Origin: Septoria linicola
Taxonomy: Eukaryota > Ascomycota > Dothideomycetes > Mycosphaerellales > Mycosphaerellaceae
Length of the DNA: 64,000 nucleotides
Reading direction: 5' to 3'
Assembly (NCBI GenBank): GCA_024114885.1
Contig: CP099427.1
Coordinates: 1,972,001-2,036,000 of the forward strand
The notes under the pieces are model-generated. The model made no database searches. It was not told the origin of the DNA and was given only the letters and a program-made list of their open reading frames with translations. Numbering within the stretch: the first letter of the stretch is position 1; each line of letters begins with the position of its first letter. Positions 1 to 12,695 of the stretch are shown piece by piece. A program made the position numbers and the translations under genes.

Positions 1-856
1 AGTATAGGCTAACGTAATGTTATACTACTATAGTTACTTAGCGAATTACTCGAATAAGTAAGACAGACGCGCCTAGCTATAAACGGTCGAACTATGCGAC
101 ACGATATGTCTTCGCTTATTAGGCATAATTAATATAGCCTCGGTATTATAAAGAAAAGTTTAACGTTTACCTTCTAATAGCTAAGAAAATTTTAGACTCT
201 TGTTTTTTAGTTATCGTTTTAAACGATAACTATATTTTATTTAAAAACCTAATTAAGGAGAGTATAACATACTCTTAGAATATCTTCGAACAAGCTCTAT
301 AAGTGAATTAGCGTCTACTAGCTAGCCTGAAATACTAGAGAGTAGCTTATCTAACTAGCTTAATAAGTAAATTCGAAGATCCCTAGTAAAGCTACTACCT
401 ACTTTTACTTTATTCCCTCTACTAGACAACGATATGTCTATAGAAACGGAGGACTAAGGAGGTACTAACCTTAACCTTAATACCGATCCCTTTTAAGAAC
501 CGAACTTAGGAGGTAGACTATCTATAGCGTAGTTCTAGCTACTTATAGAGACTATCTAAGTAACCTAAAGCTAGAAGATAATTGTCGCTTAGGTTCTACT
601 ACTACCTAGCTCGGACTAGAATCCCTTCTTTAATAGGAAGAACGTAACCGAGTATATTAAGCGTTTTAAAGTACTATATAGTAACTACGCTATTCTACTT
701 ATTAATAATAATAAACAGCTTTATAAGAAGTTACTTACTTAGGTTACGGTTGTCTAACGTAGACGATACTAGCGCCTTAATAGTTTCTATAACCGAGACT
801 ACGCTAAGTTCAAAGAGTCGATTATTAAGGAATACTAAAAGTACGATAATATATAT

Positions 857-1045
857 ATGCTCGGAAACCGCTACTATATAGAAAACCTTTATAAGGTTAA
901 CCGTAGCGAGGATAATAATCTCTTAGAGTACTTAAGGCAGTTTATACTCTACTCTAATACTATGCCTACTTCGTATATAGACGAGCGTTCTCGTACCCTT
1001 CTATTTATACAAGGCCTTCTATTTCGTTTCGGTAAGAGACTCTAG
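857..1045 (+). pseudogene. gag remnant of the Gypsy element (short surviving ORF)
   Basis: A 62-codon open stretch inside the degraded gag. The charged sequence with an LLEYLRQF segment followed by SRTLLFIQGL is compatible with the retrotransposon gag capsid fold, and it lies about 3.5 kb upstream of the RT, where gag belongs. The reading continues past the stop at its end in the same frame, with further TAG and TAA interruptions. It is a relic between RIP stops, not a gene in its own right. The gag assignment rests on position and general character, not on a diagnostic motif. Confidence 0.5.
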
Positions 1046-4000
1046 GCCTATCTTAGGTTAGATCTTAATAATAAGAACTTAGATTATAGTAAGCTCTTAA
1101 AGATAGCCTAGCGTTAGATTAATAGTAATAAGGACTTTAAATTAGAAGTATATAACGAAGGCGGTAGAGACGTCTAGTAGTTACACGAAGTAGTAAAGAA
1201 GTCCGCTCTAAGACTAAACTCTAAGTTTAAGGCTAGAGAAACGGTAGTCTATAAAGGCCGTAAGCCGGCAACTATCGATAACATTACCGCTAGTATATAA
1301 GACCTTATAATCGCTACGATTCGTCGACTCGAAGAAGGAGGCCCGTAGCTACTACGCCTATCGATAGGATAGCGAGCGAAGTCTTACGATTACGACTATC
1401 TGTATATTCTAAGGCCTACTTATAGCTAGGAGATTTTAATTAACTTAGCTACGATAGATAACGAGTTAATAATTAAGGCCTATATAGCGATCGCTCTAAA
1501 GATTTTAGGTTATTAGATATATAGGCTCGAAGGCTATATAGCCGTAAACTACGAGTACCTGTAATAGTTCGAGACTAAGGGCTTAATATATAGAGATCTA
1601 AAGACCGGTATTATATACTACGGAACGCCTCGCCTAGGTACGGAAAAGATATAGTACTACTAGGACAAGGAACTACTAAAGCTATTCGTATTAATAGGAG
1701 TATTAGAGTAGCGCTATAGGAAGATCGATCTTGAAAATATAGATCGTTTATTAACGCTAAGAGCGAGCTAGTAGAGGATAGCGAACAAGGCAGCTAGTAT
1801 TAACGGTCCCGTTAATATTAGTTAAGTCGCTTCTATTATATAGGAGGATTAGGACGATCTAATCGGCGCCTACGTAGCTAGAGATAGCGTAAAGACAAAG
1901 CGGAACCTAAATCCTTCTCGACTAGTTAGAGGATAGCTAATAGGAGTATAGAAGCGGATTACGACCTAGGCTATAGCTATAAGAACCCGCGCTTATCGTT
2001 ACTCTCGTATTAAAGAGGTTAAAGATAAAAACTAGCCGGCTCCTTACCTTACGGATATAGGGGAGTTAGAGGATTCTTAAACTTAGAGACGTAATAACGA
2101 TAAGATCGAGAATAAGTAGATATACGACTACCTAAACGGTCTACTAGTTCTAGTCGCTCCTACGTATACTTAAAAGTAGAAGAAGGCTAAGGAGCCTCTA
2201 AAGACTAAGCGTATAGATAACTACCTTCGAGCTACGTACGCTAATAATAACGCTAACGTCTTCTAGATAGACAAAATACTCGAATCTAAGATCTAGTTAA
2301 GCTTAGCGGAGATTATTCTCTATAGCGAACGAGCGTCGTATTCCTTATAGGGTCGTATTCCGAACGATACGGATCTACGTAAGAAGCTTAATAAGCTCTA
2401 TATAAAGAAGCGTACGAATAGAGGTAGTAGAGCTAAGATTAGCGTATATTCCTTACTGTCTAAAGCCTTTAGCGAGTAGGTAGAGGAGGAGCTAATAAAA
2501 GCTGTCTTAGCGACCGATATTAAGGCCTTCTAGGCTACCGCTATAGTAATTAATATAGTGAAGCCTAGGCCCGCTTCTAAGCTTTACGAGTAGACTAATA
2601 ATATCCTTCTATTATTTAATAATATCTATTAGATTGTTCTAAGTATCTACGTGCCTATAAAGTACAGCTCTCGAATAATAGCTTATAAGTCTTTAATCGA
2701 TAAGGAGGCTAAGTTAATAATTATACTAATCGAATATGTTTAAAAGCTTCAAGTCGGTATAACCTCTCTCGGTAATATTACTATAGGAGGAGTTAGAGGT
2801 AAGGTTACTTTCGTTAGGTACTACCTAGAGGTATTAATCGATATCTTTAGCGTAAGAGTTACGATACTATTTCTAGTCTTACTAGCGAATAGCCCGATCT
2901 TGCTTAGCCGACTATAGGCGTAGTAGGTGCGCCTAGCTTCTAAGAACTACGATAATAGCTCTTAGGAGGGCTTAATTAGTACTCTAGATAGCCGTATTAT
3001 TATATTTACCGGTTTTAATAGCCGTAGTAATATACGTACTATAGAACAAGTCCTAGGAAAAGCTAGAGTACCGAGGAACTAGCTCTAGTCGACGGCACGA
3101 GGGTAGTAGGGGCTCTAACACGTGTATCGCGTTAAGATTCGATAGAAGTTAGTATCTAAACTCTTACTTTCGGTAATTATTAGCTAAAGAATATAGGGTA
3201 TACTGTCGAGGACTCTAGATCTTATAATAGCGAGGAGTAGGAGGAGGGATTATAAGCTTTTCAAGCTTCTACTACCCTTTCTATACAAGGTTTAGTAGTT
3301 AGAGGTAAAAACTCTGCTTAGGAGGGTTAGCTAGTAGAACGTTCTATAGTTACCTTTTTAAACGATAATTATATTATACCTCCTATACTATACTTTAAAC
3401 TATACTAGTAGTATAGATAGATAAGCGATTAGTACTAGTGTTCGTTTATAGTTACCGACAGCCCTAAACTTCTAGAGAATCAAGTCTTTAACTACCTTAC
3501 GTAGTAGTTATCGTATATAAAGGCAATCTACTTTAGAGACTATTTTATAGTAGACTTGATTAGATAAAGCACCTCTCTACGGTAATAGCTCGAGCTATTA
3601 AGACAGGTTAATTATAGCTAGACTTAAACATAGTATAACTATCTCGTAGTAGCGGCTGTCGAAGGTAATATCGCTAAATTCAGCTAAAATAGTCGACTTA
3701 AGAAGCTTTTACTAGCTACCGGCGAAGCTAAACTAGCTTATACTAGCGAGCGAGACTTATACTAGGGCATTAGGTATAGTTTTAAAGATACTATACTAGT
3801 GTCTTAATCGAGCTAGGGTTCGAATTACGAGGGCGAATACTTAATAATTACCTATAGGAAGATTAGAGAGGCGGAGCCGGCTATCTAAGAACCTGGACTC
3901 TACGACGAGGTTATTTCCGATAAAGTAGACGACGAGCTTAGCGAAGAGACATACGTTATCTCGGCCGCTATTAATATAGTAGCGGAGAGAGCTTATAATA

Positions 4001-4259
4001 AAGAAGCTACGAGGTAGTGGAAGCTAGATAATTATATTAGCGCCTATACTCTTTATAAGCGAGTTACCGATAAGATTAAACCGGTTAATATAGACATTAC
4101 TATAACTAACGGCTTAAACCCTAGCGGGTTAAAGGACTAGCGACGGACTTATATTAAGAAGGAAGCGGCTATACTACCTAGTACTAGACCTTACGATAGT
4201 AAGTACCTAACTAAGAGGTTCTCGACGATCGAGCCTAGATTACGTCTTATACCCGAACG

Positions 4260-4990
4260 GCTTATAAAGTTCAAACCTAGTATAGAACTACTACTAAAGG
4301 AGCTAGATTTATTATACTATATACTAAGGAATCGAGAAGCTGCCTTTACGTAAGACTTTACGTATTTAGGCCGAATTAATCCTAATATTACTCTACTATA
4401 GAAGATTCGGACAGTTCCTTACGAGCTATAGTAGTATCTAGGCTTCAAGCTGAACCTATCGCTACGGTATATAGTAGAAGACATACTAAGACAACGAATC
4501 TAAGCTAGAACTCTTAAGCTATACTATAGTGCCTATCGAAACCCGTACTTCCTTATTAGTAAAAAGATAGAGGTAGGTAAGCTAAAGAAGTATCGGTTAA
4601 TTAATATAGCTTAGAAGTTTAATCAAGTTACTATAAGAGATTCGAACTTACTACCCGACGCTAAGGGTTTCTCTAAGGACTTTACCGGTTACGCGCTAGC
4701 CTCGTTAGTTAATATCTTCTCTAGATATAACTAAATCCTACTCGATAAATCCTATAGAGACCTTATAGGTTTTGACTTACCGCTAGGCCTATTATAGTAG
4801 ACAACGTTACCGTAAGGAGCTACGAATTCTGTTACCTAGTTCGTTCGTATTATTAATCAAGTGCTTATAGAGTATGTCTCGTATAAGATATAGCTGTTCC
4901 TTAATAATATTAGTATTAAAGAGCCTAAGACGAAGTACGATAGTAAAGAGGTTAAACCTAGCCTCCACTACTACGTTATTAAATATATTA
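4260..4990 (+). pseudogene. Gypsy reverse transcriptase remnant with FLDD changed to FLNN
   Basis: This stretch would encode the palm and fingers of a Ty3/Gypsy reverse transcriptase, which copies element RNA into DNA. The frame through RNPYFLISKK (from 4,534), KYRLINIA and FLNNISIKEPKT (from 4,897) aligns by eye with the Gypsy RT family. Both metal-binding aspartates of the FLDD box read asparagine (AAT AAT). Each change is a G-to-A following T, which is what RIP of CpA on the opposite strand gives. At least five in-frame stops interrupt the domain. Copia copy 1 was inserted about 120 bp after the catalytic box, so the remainder of the domain and the RNase H lie beyond 11,332. Confidence 0.85.
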
Positions 4991-5027
4991 TAGCTATAGA
5001 CGACGTTCTCTATAATATAGAACGGGC

Positions 5028-5305
5028 TGTTAAGAATACATCCCAGATAGTCAGTCTGGATATAGACTTCTAAGCATAGTTCTGGATGCCTAAGGCATCT
5101 ACCTGAGGCTTAGTAAGAGGTACATCTTGCTTCTCTCTCTTCTCTTCTTAGATAACTAACTCAATTAACTTTGTATTTGGTTCCTAGCATATTGCTACTA
5201 TACTATATATATAAGTCAGTTCAAGATTAATCCCCTATTCTTCTTTACTACGCTATACCCTCCTTAATATTGTGTGGTATCTATAAACGCCCTCTACTTT
5301 TAACA
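5028..5305 (+). repeat. 5' LTR of Copia copy 1
   Basis: 278 bp, running from TGTTAAGAATACATCC to CTACTTTTAACA. The terminal inverted repeat is TGTTAA/TTAACA. It matches the 3' LTR at 11,049-11,326 nearly base for base, with differences mostly of the C/T and G/A kind. Confidence 0.95.
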
Positions 5306-5330
5306 GGTTATAAGCCCGGGTTTGTGCACT
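5306..5330 (+). other. probable primer-binding site of Copia copy 1
   Basis: Immediately after the 5' LTR comes GGTTATAAGCCCGGG. With one RIP-type change undone (TAAG from TGAG) it would pair with the anticodon stem-loop of fungal methionine tRNA (...GCUCAUAACC). This suggests priming by a half tRNA, as described for Drosophila copia and for several fungal Copia families. The same block is present, in reverse orientation, next to the 5' LTRs of copies 2 and 3 (near 18,424-18,438 and 28,303-28,317). The tRNA comparison is from memory. Confidence 0.5.
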
Positions 5331-5699
5331 AAATAGGAGCAACCTATGTCAGTACAGGTTACTTGTATCCCTTATAGTTTGTAGAAAACATTTAGGGCCT
5401 AGAAGTTTCCCTAACTGTATTACTAACGAAGCTAGTTTGCACCTAGTAGTATATAAGTTAGTAAAGATCTCTATAAGACAGTAGTGTGTTTCTGCTTTAT
5501 TAATACCTGCCCAGTTCTCTACTATTGCACCTAGTATTACTAGAGTTAGAAGAGGCCACTTAGCCTTCCTGCTACCTAGTAACAGAAACTCTGCTAAGAG
5601 AGAAAGATCTAAGTCTTAGTAATTTCCTAAATACGAGGAATCCCTATCCCTTAGAGCTAGTCTCCCTACTACAAGAAATTACCCTTCTCTAGAATCCTT

Positions 5700-8600
5700 A
5701 GCTAGTCTAAAGCATTCTACTAATTATTTATTCTATTCACCTATTTCTATAATAGACTAAGAGGACAAGAAGAGCTAAAGGATTCCAATCCTAGACAGAA
5801 CTAACTAGAAGAGATAGTTCAAGCTATAGACAGATAAGCTAGAAGGAAAGGACCAGTTCTAGGCAATTAGCTAACTAATTGTTAGAGGGAACCTATGCAT
5901 AGTTTAGTAGGACACTAGTCTTTAGATGTATATTACTTAGAATCAACACTTCTTAAAAGACAATACAGCATATAGGTTTAGTATTAGATACAGTATTAGT
6001 AAAGATAATAAGATGGAGCTAGAGACATAGTATGTTACTATACTAGTAGCTAAGATGTAGGTAATTCTCTAGAACAAGTATAACAGAGTCCTAAAGTCCT
6101 ATACTATAGGTCTAATTAAGTAGTTTGTTACATTCAGGATGTTACCTAATAAGACAATCAGGGAAGCATAGAGACACCTTAGAGGCCTAGGCAAGAGGAT
6201 TACTAAGATTGATCCTTAGGAAGCCCACTACTAGAGCTAAGAGAAAAGGCTGAAACATCTCCTATAGTCCCTACCTGTATTATACTAAGCAGCTAAGGAT
6301 GCTATTATAACCTAACTATCCTTAGATATAGACACTATTCTCCTTCTACTTAAGTCCTAAGAGGTAAGAGATAATCTAGATAAGATAGACATAGGTCTAG
6401 CTGTATTCTATTCTAGGCAGCCCTACTAAGGAAAGTCCCTACTAATGTGCCAGCTCTATAAGAAAGGGAAGCACTAGTTAAAGGATTGTCCTAACCTCCC
6501 TACTACTAAGAAACTGTCCTAGTAGAGAAACAGTACCAAGAACTAGAAGGACCCTTAGGGATCATTCCTTAGAGGGAGGGTTAGAAGATCCCCTTTACTA
6601 AGGAATGCTAGATATATCAAGAAAGCTGTCCACAAGTCATTATTATATAATAAGCTAAAGAAGGTTGTCTAGAAAATAGGTAAGCAGCTTCAAAGGATAG
6701 AAAAGTCTAGAAAGCTTCTAAAGAAAGGATTTTCAGCCTAGGAGTCTAGTTCTAGTTCTGATTCTAGAACTCACTCTAGTTCTAGAAGCAATAATAATTC
6801 CCTATCAGAAGATGATAACCAAGATAAGTTGGCCTATTCTATAATTAAGGCTAAAGGCAAGTTGTCACCCTAAGAATAGCTCTTAGATTCCTATGCCTTA
6901 TCCTATATAACTAACTAACTATCCTTCTTCAGATTAGTAAAGCTACTAAGGAAGAAAGTATAGATCAAGGTAGGAGGAGGATACCTCTATACAACCTACT
7001 CTAGACTAGTATAGATGAAGGGAATCTTAGGAGGAGAAGTTCTACTTAATAGGGTACTGTTTGTTTCTAATCTTAGAGTAAATCTTATATTATAGGATTA
7101 GTTTAGCAAGCAATTTGGAGTCTAGAAGCCTAATTTCACTCTTACCTCCCTAGATAGCCAAACAGTTGTAAAGACCAAGCTAGTTAGAGGTGTTCTATTT
7201 GTTAGTAAGATATTACCTCTCCTATAGGAAAAGTTATATTACTTACTATATAATCCTATAGAGGTTAATAATGCCTATGCTACCCTATTAGAGAAGGATC
7301 TAAAACAGTAGGAGCTATAGTATAGAAGATTTATATACTTTGGAAGAGGGTTACTCTCAAACCTTTATAAAGTTACTAACCTAAAGGAAAGAATTCTAAT
7401 CCCTAACTAGGAAGAGTATAAGTGTAGGATCTATATAATAGGCAAGATGAAGAAACACCTAAGCAAGTCTATTAAGAGAAGACCTAAAAGACTAGCCCTT
7501 ATGTTAGTGGATATCTGTGGACTATTACTATTATTAGTAAAAGGTTTCACATAGTAGCTTAAGATTGTTAACAACTTCTTAAGAAAGAAATAGGCATTTC
7601 TACTCAAGGCTAGATCAGATGCACTAACTGCTCTTCAGAACTAGAGGATTAAGGCAGAAAGGTAGTTAGTAGTACTCCTCAAGTCTATAAGGGCTAATAA
7701 TGCTAGAGAGATCACTACTTTAATTAAACAGTAGGAGAAGGACTTTAGAATCACCCTTAAGCCAACTAAGGCCTACAATTCACTCTAGAATAGAGTAGTT
7801 AAGAGGTCTATCTAAACATTAGAGGCCTCTATTAGAGCAATACTTGAAGAAAGCAAGATACCTATTAAGTTTTGGCTAGAAGCCCTTGAAGCATAGGTGT
7901 ATATAAGGAATAAGCTTCTAAATGGACCTAATGTTAAGGGATTCAAGCTCTCACCTAATGAAGCTTTTGATAGGATCAAACTAATAGTCTCCTACCTTAA
8001 GGTATAGGGATATAGAGCTATAGTGTACATAGATGCAAGAGTATAGCCTTAGTAGGCAAGGAGTAATAAACTAATAAACAGAGGAAAGGATACTATGTTT
8101 ATTAGATACTATAACAACACAGTAAAGGCATGGAAGTTCTAGGAGCTAGATATAAAGGCTGTTAAGTAGCACACTAATATAATCTTCTTTAAAGATAAGC
8201 TAGGTAGAGAATTGGACTTAAATATTAAGATCAAGAATCTCCCTAGTTTAGCTCTAGAAAGAAGACCTGTTAGAAGGCCAAGAACTATTAGCTAGCCTAC
8301 TCTATAAGCTAGTAGGAGTACCCTAGGTGCTCCTAGTCTAGGCTAGTAGAAGCCTCCTCTCCCTTAGCTATTAGTATAGGTTTAGGAAGGAAAGAAACTC
8401 TTTATACAACTTCCACCTCTACTAGAAGATGTAGGAGAGTATAGAAAATTCCTAGACTAAGGGAAAGTTAAGAAAGAATCTAAGAATTCTGCCTAAGAAA
8501 CTATAGAGGTGGATTAGGAGCAGATAGCCCTAAGGTAAACCCTTAGAAAGAGGAAAGCATCCTAAGAACTTAATAGATTTAACTAGAAGCTAAAGCTAAT

Positions 8601-10386
8601 TAGGCTTAAGCTAGATTAGAATAGTCAGCTAGACAAGGAAATGCTCCTAGAGCATTAGGCTTTCTTCTTAGCTATAAGCTCTATTAACCTAGGCATCCTA
8701 TAGGACCTAGAATTCTTAGAGGAAGTTAAAGAGATTGTATTCTTAGCTACTAAAGAAGCAGGAATACATAAACAGGAGGTTCTAATCCTAAGGAACTATA
8801 AGGAAGCAGTAAGTAATCCTAAGTAGGGTCATCTCTAGCAAGAAGCTATTTAGAAGGAGCTAGATGTACTTATAAGTAACAATACCTGGACTATAGTAGT
8901 CCTACTAAAAGGGGCTAACCTAGTCACCTTAAGATAGGTCTTTAATGTTAAGAGAAAGCTTAGTAGAGCTATTAAAAAGTTTAAGGCAAGACTAGTTATA
9001 AGAGGGTTCTCCTAAAAGTATAGAGTAGACTATATAGAAACTTTTGCCCCTACAGTCAGGCAGGATACTCTAAGAGGATTCATAGCTATAGTCTGTAAGA
9101 AGGACCTAGTTCTGCACTAAGTAGATATAAACAATGTATTTATAGAGAGCACCCTGTATAAGGACATCTATATAATCCTACTACTAGGTGTTAACCTGCT
9201 AACTAGCATAGTCTTACAAGTTCTAAGGAGTCTCTATAGGCTAAAGCAAGCTATAAGAGACTAGAATCAGCTATGTGTATTAAAGCTAAAAGGAATAGGA
9301 TTTAGATAATTAGAAGTGGACCTATATCTTCTAATCTATAAGAAAAGGAAAGACCTAATAATCCTAATCTATATTAATGACATACCTATTACTATAGAGA
9401 GACTAGAAGATGTCCTCTAGTTTAAAGACTAACTTAGCAAGGTCTTCAAGATTAAAGATCTTAGAGAACTAGACAAGATTCTTAGAATAAGACTAACAAG
9501 AAATAGATAGTAAGGCTAGCTAAAACTTAACTAGAAGCACTACATCTAAGAGAACCTAGCTAAGATAGGAATAGGTTAAGAGACTGTATTACTAACTCTT
9601 TTACTAATAGATAGCTATAAAAGTCTAAAGCCTACTAGACCAAATAATGAAAGGTATAACAAATAGGAGTACTAATCTATTATTAGAACATAGATATAGC
9701 TTACAACTGTCACAAGACTAGACATTTTATTTGCCCTTGGAAGATTGAGCTCCTATATTAGTAATCTAATAGTAGGACATATAAAGGCTCTAAAGAAGCT
9801 AACTAGATACCTGAGATCAAACCTAGACCTTGGTCTAAGATACTCAAGGAATAGTCAAGGCTACCTTACTAGATATATGGACTCTAACTATGTAATAGAC
9901 AAGACTAACAGAGTCTTAATCCTTGGATATGTCTTCTTCCTTTATAGTACACTAATCTCCTAGATAAGCAAGAAGCAGAAATCTGTGGCCATATCTATAA
10001 TAGAAGCTAAATACATAGCTATAGGAGTATATGCAAAACAGTTATAGTTCCTTAGTGCTCTTTTAAGAGAGCTTGGATGCCTAGAGTTAGTAGGAGAATA
10101 TTCTTACTAACTAAGGATCCTTAGTAACTAGGAAACTATTACTAGAATTAGGCCAATTTAGCTGAAAGGTAATAACCAAGCTGCCCTTACTCTAGTTAAG
10201 GACTCACATGTTCATAACAAGTCTAAACATATTAATATCTTATATAATGCTGTAAGAAAGCTCTAGTAGAACAGACTTATCTCTATAGAATATATAAACA
10301 TAAAAGAGATAGTAGTAGATAGTCTTACTAAGCTAAAGAATGGACTACAGTTTCAGGAGTTTGTAAGGCAGCTCTGCCTTATATAA
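5700..10386 (+). pseudogene. Copia gag-pol remnant, copy 1
   Basis: This is the polyprotein region of the Copia element. Recognisable pieces are a CCHC-like zinc knuckle at about 6,448-6,491, in which the second cysteine codon reads TAT and a following codon reads TAG; an integrase core and post-integrase region; RT with LVIRGFS, YIETFAPTVR and a YIND box (9,370-9,381) where YVDD is usual; and RNase H with AALTLVKDSHVHNKSKHI followed by EIVVDSLTK. The copy keeps one catalytic aspartate that copies 2 and 3 have lost. The longest open stretch, 9,745-9,963, lies between RT and RNase H. The gag start could not be placed. Confidence 0.85.
9745..9963 (+). pseudogene. open stretch between RT and RNase H of Copia copy 1
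   Basis: 72 codons free of stops that read as the thumb/connection part of Copia pol (HIKALKKLTRYL, LGLRYS, GYLTRYMDSNY). The same sequence is recoverable on the - strand in copies 2 and 3. It survives because it held few CAG, CAA or TGG codons; it is not an independent gene. Confidence 0.7.
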
Positions 10387-11048
10387 GAGATATGTAAAAG
10401 ATAACTCTAAGCCTTAGAGCTGAACTAAGAGGAGTCTAAAAGAAAGATTTTAGTTACTTGACTCCTCCTTAGTTAGACTTTATAAAGTCCCAAATGCCCT
10501 TACTAATGTTAGACCTGTTACTAACTACAATATTACTATATGGCACCTAGCTAAACTAGACACCCCCTAAGGCCAAGTACTAGTTAATGTTAAAGACCTC
10601 CTCTATAGTAGCTATTATCTCCTCTACTAGTATATAGTCACTCTACTCCCTAGCTTAATATAAGATCCCTACAGCTAAGAATAGTGCACCCTAAAGACTA
10701 TTAGGGAACTAAGAAGCTGTATAGAATATAACTAAGTAAGGGACTAGGCTATAAGGAATCTAGGGAGCTATTAGAATTAGCTATAAGAAAGGATAGGGGC
10801 AACTTACTAGATAGTCTATGTCCTAAACAATCCACTCCTATATAAGAGAGGAGGAAGATCTTATAGAAGGCATTTCTTTTGCCTTTTTATAGGAGATAGT
10901 AGTATAGAAAGTTTGTTAGATTAATAGTTGGTGCTGTCTGGTTATTAGTCTGAAAAGTAAGTACTTGATGACTAATCAAGATTAGGACTGGCATTTGAGT
11001 ACTACAGATAATCTATTAAAAGATCTGACTATATAGCATGAGTAGGAG

Positions 11049-11326
11049 TGTTAAGAATGCATCCTAGATGGTTAGTCTGGATATAGACTTCTAAGCATAG
11101 TTCTAGATGCCTAAGGCATCCACCTGAGGCTTGGCAAGAGGTATATCTTGCTTCTCTCTCTTCTCTTCTTAGATAACTAACTTAATCAACTTTGTATTTG
11201 GTTCCTAGCATATTGCTACTACACTATATATATAAGTCAGTTCAAGATTGATCCCCTATTCTTCTTTACTACGCTATACCCTCCTTGACATTGTGTGGTA
11301 TCTACAAACGCCCTCTACTTTTAACA
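11049..11326 (+). repeat. 3' LTR of Copia copy 1
   Basis: 278 bp, starting TGTTAAGAATGCATCC and ending CTACTTTTAACA, followed at once by the target duplication CGGGC. It keeps several CpA and TpG sites that are TpA in the other LTRs. Confidence 0.95.
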
Positions 11327-12418
11327 CGGGCTAATATAATAGTAGCTTTTAATAAGCTATAGCTCTATTACGAACAACTAGTAATCGTTAGTTACCTTAC
11401 TAGTATCGATAGTCGCTATCTAGACTTCGCGAGAGTAGCGAAGATTAAGAAATAGCCGACCCTAGAGAATTAGAAGGAGGTCCGAATCTTCCTTAGCGTA
11501 GTTACGTACTACCGCGTCTAGGTTAAAGGTTTCACGATTATCCTTACTCTACTATTTAAACTCTTATAGAAGGATACTAAGTTTCAATAGACTACTGAAT
11601 ACTAACTAGCTAAAGATATCGTCTTAAAGGTACTAGTTTTAGCCCTAGCCCTAGTTACTTTTAACTTTAGAGAAAGAGTAGGACTTATTATCGTAGGTAT
11701 AGATTCGAGTAGTAAAGGTTAAGGATATACGCTTTCCTAATATAATCGAGACGAGCTACTTCTCTACTATCTAGTTCGATATAAGTCTAGCCTATTTAAC
11801 CTAGTAGAGGTTAAGTACGATACTAGAAAGCGCGAATACCTTAGTATACTAAAGGTATTAAAGAAGCTAAAACTATAGCTATTCGGAGTATACTTCTAAC
11901 TAGAGATTAATATAAATACCCTCGTTTACTAGCTTAATAAGGCTACCTCTAATTTGCCGAATATAGTAATAACGCGCTAGCTAGTATAGATCTACCTCTT
12001 CGACTTTAACGTTATATATGTTCCTAGTAAGAAGTATATAGCTCTAGATTCGTTATTAAGGAAGCCTACTACGTCTAAAGATATAGAGGCTATAGAGTAG
12101 GAAGAAGACGTAGATCTAATAATTAACGAGCAATTCTTTAATACCTTTTACGTTAACGCTTTCTCTATATAGGTGATTTAGAGCGAGCTACCTATAATTA
12201 ATAGGATCTACTCTTAGGAGTTAATAAATATCGCTTTCGTACTTATACGAATATAAAGGCCTAAGAGAGTTTCTAATAACGAGTACAAGCGGTTAAGGAA
12301 GAAGTATTAGCTGTTTTATATTAAGAATAACTAGCTCTAGCGCTAAGAGCGAGTAGCTAGACCTCTATAGCGAGTTATTAATAAACCTAAAGCGCGAGCT
12401 CGTATTATTAAGGCATAC
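11327..12418 (+). mobile_element. Ty3/Gypsy segment 2 (end of RT, RNase H, start of connector)
   Basis: This is the continuation of the Gypsy pol gene between Copia copies 1 and 2; its first five bases are the CGGGC duplication. It reads as the end of the RT and the RNase H domain: VGIDSSSKG near 11,700, a REYLSILK-like stretch near 11,830, and DFNVIYVPSKKYIALDSLLRKPTT near 12,005-12,075, where Gypsy RNase H usually ends in a D-x-LSR-type motif. Frames carry TAG and TAA stops, and CpG is abundant while CpA is nearly missing, as in segment 1. No independent gene lies here. Confidence 0.85.
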
Positions 12419-12695
12419 TATTAAAAGTAGAGGGCGTGTTATATACTATATAATATTAAGGAGGGTATAGCGTAGTAAAGAAGAATAGGGGATTAATCTT
12501 GAACTAACTTATATATATAGTATAGTAGTAGTATGCTAGGAACTAAATATAAAGTTAATTAAGTTAGTTATCTAAGAAGAGAAGAAAGAGAAGCAAGATA
12601 TACCTCTTACTAAGCCTCAGGTAGATGCCTTAGGCATCTAGAACCATGCTTAGAAGTCTATATCTAGACTAACTATCTAGGATATATTCTTAATA
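12419..12695 (-). repeat. 3' LTR of Copia copy 2
   Basis: 277 bp, the left LTR in window coordinates and the 3' LTR of the element. It matches 18,439-18,715, and the other Copia LTRs on the reverse strand. Terminal TG/CA have become TA/TA. Confidence 0.93.

Larger units (their letters stand above)
1..5027 (+). mobile_element. Ty3/Gypsy retrotransposon, segment 1 (gag to reverse transcriptase), RIP-degraded
   Basis: This is the 5' part of an LTR retrotransposon of the Ty3/Gypsy class. Read on the + strand, it gives gag-like sequence around 640-1,600, a poorly preserved protease-like stretch near 2,640-3,060, and a clear reverse transcriptase at about 4,260-4,990. The RT shows RNPYFLISKK at 4,534 and the LPLG, TTLP and GATNSVTQFVR blocks typical of Gypsy RT. 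The catalytic FLDD box reads FLNN (4,897-4,908). Frames are riddled with TAG and TAA where CAG, CAA or TGG are expected. CpA and TpG are almost absent while CpG is common, the fungal RIP signature. The sequence resumes after the Copia insertion at 11,332. The left end of the element may lie outside the window. I am confident of the class and unsure of domain edges before the RT. Confidence 0.85.
5028..11326 (+). mobile_element. Ty1/Copia LTR retrotransposon, copy 1 (full length, inactivated)
   Basis: A complete 6,299-bp Copia element with two 278-bp LTRs that begin TGTTAAG and end TTTTAACA. A perfect 5-bp target duplication CGGGC flanks it (5,023-5,027 and 11,327-11,331). It sits inside the Gypsy pol gene, which resumes on the other side. 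The domain order is gag with a zinc knuckle (6,448-6,491), integrase (about 7,400-8,300), RT (about 8,860-9,500) and RNase H (about 9,990-10,386). Having RT after integrase is the Copia order. A purine-rich tract GAGTAGGAG directly precedes the 3' LTR, as expected of the polypurine tract. All long frames are broken by TAG and TAA. Confidence 0.95.
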
